A stretch of DNA of 64,000 bases from Caldisericales bacterium (GTDB taxonomy: Bacteria > Caldisericota > Caldisericia > JAAYUI01): positions 120,426 to 184,425 of the forward strand of contig JAKIZT010000002.1 in NCBI GenBank assembly GCA_022707885.1. The letters run 5' to 3'. Below are positions 61,649 to 64,000 of the stretch, in pieces. The notes under the pieces were generated by a model. It worked only from the letters and a program-made list of their open reading frames with translations. It was not told where the DNA came from and did not search any database. Every line of letters starts with the position of its first letter. The first letter of the stretch is position 1. Position numbers and translations under genes: made by a program.

Positions 61649-62797
61649 ATGGAATTCGTCACTGGCCTGAAAGGTATTTTCGACACATCGGGACTCCCCC
61701 TTTTCCTTCCAAGCTGGGGAAACTGGATAATGATCGTAGTCGGACTCATCCTCATTGTCCTGGCTGTAAAATTCAAATTCGAACCGCTTCTTCTCATTCC
61801 AATATCTCTTGGCTGTATACTGGTCAACATCCCGCTACCAAAAGAACTTGTTTCTGCATGGATAGGCCAGCCAGGTGTTGGTTTTCTGAGCATCATTTAT
61901 GACGCCATAACAAAAACTGAGATAACACCGATAATAATGTTCCTGTGTCTGGGGGCGCTGACGGATTTTAGCCCCCTTCTTGAGCGCCCGATAACATTCC
62001 TTCTCGGTGCCGCAGCTCAATTTGGTGTTCTTGTGGCTATATTTCTTGCACTTACGCTTGGTTTCAACATCAAGGAAGCAGCTGCCATTGGAATCATAGG
62101 TGGAGCCGATGGCCCGACCGCAATTTTCATTGCGCAGAAAATGGCACCCCAGATTCTTGGTGCGATAGCAGTATCGGCCTACTCATATATGTCGCTGGTT
62201 CCAATAATATTGCCTCCTGTCATCAGATGCATGACCACCAAAAAAGAGCGTACAACAAGAATGGAACAGGCAAAACCGGTCTCAAAAACAACCAAGATGC
62301 TGTTCCCGATCGTCGTCACACTCGTGGTTGGGATCCTCCTCCCATCATCTGTCCAGCTCATCGGAATGCTCATGGCAGGTAATTTCATAAAGGAATGCGG
62401 GCTTGTCGAAAGGCTTTCAAATACCCTGCAGAACGAGCTTGTAAATATCAATACGATATTCCTTGGATTGACTGTCGGCTCCACAATGGCTGCCCAGCAA
62501 TTCCTCACTCCAGCAACCCTCAAAATAATCCTTCTTGGCTTCCTGGCTTTTGCTTTCTCGGCCGCAGGTGGAGTTGCCCTTGGAAAGCTGATGTATCTGC
62601 TCTCTGGTGGCAAGATCAATCCAATGATTGGTGCAGCCGGTGTTTCAGCCGTCCCAATGAGTGCAAGAACGGTCCAGAAGGAAGGCCAGAGGGAAGACCC
62701 TGGCAACTTCCTCCTCATGCCAGCAATGGGCCCAAATGTGGCTGGCGTCCTCGGAACGGCAGTTGCTGCATCAGCGCTTATTGCCCTCCTCTCCTAG
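61649..62797 (+). CDS. mmdB: Sodium-translocating decarboxylase beta subunit
   Basis: A 382-aa membrane protein of the OadB/MmdB/GcdB family. PLLLIPISLGCILVNIP, the IGGADGPTAIFIAQ substrate/sodium region and the C-terminal MIGAAGVSAVPMSARTVQKEG motif are all present. It decarboxylates carboxybiotin and pumps sodium outward, giving the cell an energy-conserving step. Starts right after the mmdC stop; a terminator follows, so the operon ends here. Confidence 0.95.
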   Translation: MEFVTGLKGIFDTSGLPLFLPSWGNWIMIVVGLILIVLAVKFKFEPLLLIPISLGCILVNIPLPKELVSAWIGQPGVGFLSIIYDAITKTEITPIIMFLCLGALTDFSPLLERPITFLLGAAAQFGVLVAIFLALTLGFNIKEAAAIGIIGGADGPTAIFIAQKMAPQILGAIAVSAYSYMSLVPIILPPVIRCMTTKKERTTRMEQAKPVSKTTKMLFPIVVTLVVGILLPSSVQLIGMLMAGNFIKECGLVERLSNTLQNELVNINTIFLGLTVGSTMAAQQFLTPATLKIILLGFLAFAFSAAGGVALGKLMYLLSGGKINPMIGAAGVSAVPMSARTVQKEGQREDPGNFLLMPAMGPNVAGVLGTAVAASALIALLS

Positions 62798-62819
62798 GCG
62801 CCACCCAGATCTTGTTTTC

Positions 62820-62850
62820 AAAAGGCCTGCATGATTGCAGGCCTTTTTTA
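62820..62850 (+). terminator. Intrinsic terminator of the mmd operon
   Basis: AAAAGGCCTGCA and TGCAGGCCTTTT form a 12-bp stem with a TGAT loop, then TTTA. Confidence 0.92.
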
Positions 62851-62915
62851 TTTACCTTTGTCAACGACGCACCCTTAACTGCGATTTTGAAATTATGTTG
62901 CTATGTTGTATCCGT

Positions 62916-63716
62916 ATGAAAAAACCAACTTTGACCCAAACAATGAGATATGTGGTTCAGTGGGGAATGCTCCTTTACCTTGCCAGCATCTCCACAACCC
63001 ACATGTACAGGTGGCCCGGCACATCGGCAGGACCACTCGATGCCTACTGTCCGATGGGTGGCCTTGAAACATTGCTCCCATTTGTAACATCAGGCCAGAT
63101 AGTCCAGGGGACCAATTTCAACGCCATCCTTCTGCTTGGCGCCCTAACCATACTCGTCCTCATATTCTCCGGTGGCTTCTGCGGGTACATGTGCCCGTTT
63201 GGCACCTTGCTTGAGTGGGTTTATAAAATAAGAAAACTGTTCTGGAAAAAAACGGTCAGATTGCCAAACAAACTCAGCTCTGCGCTGTCCTATGCCAGAT
63301 ACGGAGTCCTCATCCTGATCGTGCTGATTACCTTTGCAATTGACACAGAGCTCCATTTCGCCCACATCGACCCCTATAGGGCATTTTTCCATTTTGGCCG
63401 CGAGATGACCACAGAGCTGTGGATTGTACTTGGTGTCGTTTTTGGCCTGTCAATCGTTCTCGAGAGGGGTTTCTGCGCTTACCTCTGTCCCCTTGGTGGA
63501 TATGTTGGCCTGGTCTCGCTGGCCGGGTTCACAAAAATCAAAAATAACGGCGAAAAATGCATTGATTGCAAGCTGTGCGACAGGGCATGCCCGGTGAACC
63601 TCACGCCGTCGGTAAAACTAGAGCACCACAGGTGTATAATGTGCTTCAGGTGTGTGGATGCATGTGTTGGCACAAAAAGCCTTTGCGTATCCCTTGCCGA
63701 CAAGGAATGGAGATAA
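62916..63716 (+). CDS. NapH/NosR-type membrane ferredoxin (two 4Fe-4S)
   Basis: A 266-aa electron-transfer protein. After a first membrane segment it has AYCPMGG, then GGFCGYMCPFGTLLEW and ERGFCAYLCPLGGYVG, the paired CxxxCP motifs of the NapH/NosR/CcoG group, and then two ferredoxin sites (CIDCKLCDRACP and CIMCFRCVDAC). About five membrane segments. It passes electrons through the membrane to an unknown acceptor. Chosen start 62916 at MKKPTLTQ; the upstream in-frame ATG at 62835 lies in the terminator hairpin. No ribosome site is visible. Confidence 0.85.
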   Translation: MKKPTLTQTMRYVVQWGMLLYLASISTTHMYRWPGTSAGPLDAYCPMGGLETLLPFVTSGQIVQGTNFNAILLLGALTILVLIFSGGFCGYMCPFGTLLEWVYKIRKLFWKKTVRLPNKLSSALSYARYGVLILIVLITFAIDTELHFAHIDPYRAFFHFGREMTTELWIVLGVVFGLSIVLERGFCAYLCPLGGYVGLVSLAGFTKIKNNGEKCIDCKLCDRACPVNLTPSVKLEHHRCIMCFRCVDACVGTKSLCVSLADKEWR

Positions 63717-63812
63717 TTATCAATCAAAGTTTTCCGCAAAATATTGGGGATTGGAAAAGATGGGGAAAAGACATATTATGTCTGGAGGAATGCAAGGAAC
63801 GGGGGGACTTAA

Positions 63813-64000
63813 ATGAATAAGAAGGCACGGATCATAATTGAGACAGTAGCAGTGGTATTGGCGTTCATCGTATTGGTATTTTTTGCCACATTCAACTTCG
63901 ATCTCTTCGCCATTGAAACATTCGGAGAGAAATCTGACATGACCTTCATCATAAACCGAACCAGCCACCTTGATAGCACCAGCATAGAAAAGGAAATCAA
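63813..64000 (+). CDS. Start of a membrane-anchored protein, cut by the window edge
   Basis: At least 62 residues, 3' end missing. MNKKARIII followed by a hydrophobic segment (VAVVLAFIVLVFFATF) gives a signal anchor. GGGGGGAC lies before the ATG. Not recognised; being next to the NapH-like gene, it could be a redox partner, for example an FMN-binding or thioredoxin-like protein, but no motif is visible yet. Confidence 0.7.
   Translation, partial: MNKKARIIIETVAVVLAFIVLVFFATFNFDLFAIETFGEKSDMTFIINRTSHLDSTSIEKEI

Noticed and set aside
62835..62915. Upstream start of the NapH-like protein
   Set aside because: The in-frame ATG lies inside the terminator hairpin of the previous operon and adds no family-like residues.
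63566..63820. 84-codon ORF overlapping the NapH-like gene end
   Set aside because: Different frame of the ferredoxin region; its Cys-rich look arises from the other frame, and it lacks a ribosome site.

Overview
The window is an ordinary bacterial chromosome segment with no phage, IS element or CRISPR array. Coding genes sit on both strands, many in tightly overlapping operons. GC content, judged by eye, is moderate and drops clearly in a few genes (1689-3741, 38393-39016) and in two long intergenic stretches. The one rRNA gene is a complete 16S whose 3' end keeps the anti-Shine-Dalgarno. The gene mix (sodium-pump decarboxylase, Feo iron uptake, secreted M6-like proteases with dockerin-type tails, copper-amine-oxidase-N-like stalk domains, DUF11/PKD tails, two PQQ-like propeller proteins, four short lipoproteins of 130-182 aa or larger) suggests an anaerobic or fermentative, heavily secreting bacterium from a poorly cultured lineage. 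I cannot place the phylum without an alignment of the 16S at 7163-8717.

Layout. 0-7 kb: a secreted or membrane hypothetical, an AT-rich HD-hydrolase/YwgA-like pair, a membrane-tethered methyltransferase, lipoproteins and a DUF4234 protein. 7.0-8.9 kb: a solitary 16S gene with its own tandem promoters, its own precursor-processing stem and its own terminator. 9.1-15.4 kb: a metal cluster, feoA / P1B ATPase / feoB, then a methyltransferase plus ECF S-component pair and a FeoC-like regulator. 15.4-21.4 kb (minus): ileS leading into an ECF sigma factor, a probable anti-sigma factor, LiaF-like, PspC and bactofilin-like membrane genes, all nearly touching. 21.5-26.6 kb: ddl followed by carboxypeptidase-regulatory-like, stalk-domain, ATC-hydrolase-like and RNase J-like genes. 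26.6-37.1 kb: three paralogous M6-like metalloproteases around a 1561-aa protein of two seven-repeat blocks. 37.2-43.3 kb: M42 peptidase, NYN nuclease, tandem GNAT, a RIO-kinase operon with two tiny genes and an attenuator-like leader, rarA and an HXXEE protein. 43.7-54.6 kb: large secreted proteins, a GNAT, a chagasin-like lipoprotein and a DUF4342/toastrack pair. 54.6-59 kb: a GH106-like protein, small membrane proteins and a radical SAM gene that lacks a canonical start. 59.2-64 kb: a sodium-translocating acyl-CoA decarboxylase (alpha, gamma-like, biotin carrier, beta), a NapH-like ferredoxin and a truncated gene at the edge.

Three patterns stand out. (1) Many genes without a Shine-Dalgarno have a -10-like hexamer 6 to 9 bases before the start codon, which points to frequent leaderless transcripts (HD gene, feoC, ddl, two M6 genes, rarA, GH106-like, mmdA). 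(2) The RIO-kinase operon can apparently be reached only by reading through two tandem terminators placed after a 19-codon ORF with five consecutive Asn codons. (3) A spore-photolyase-type radical SAM gene has an open frame but no ATG/GTG/TTG before its FeS motif; either an AUC start or a -1 frameshift at A-AAA-TAG from the upstream gene would explain it.
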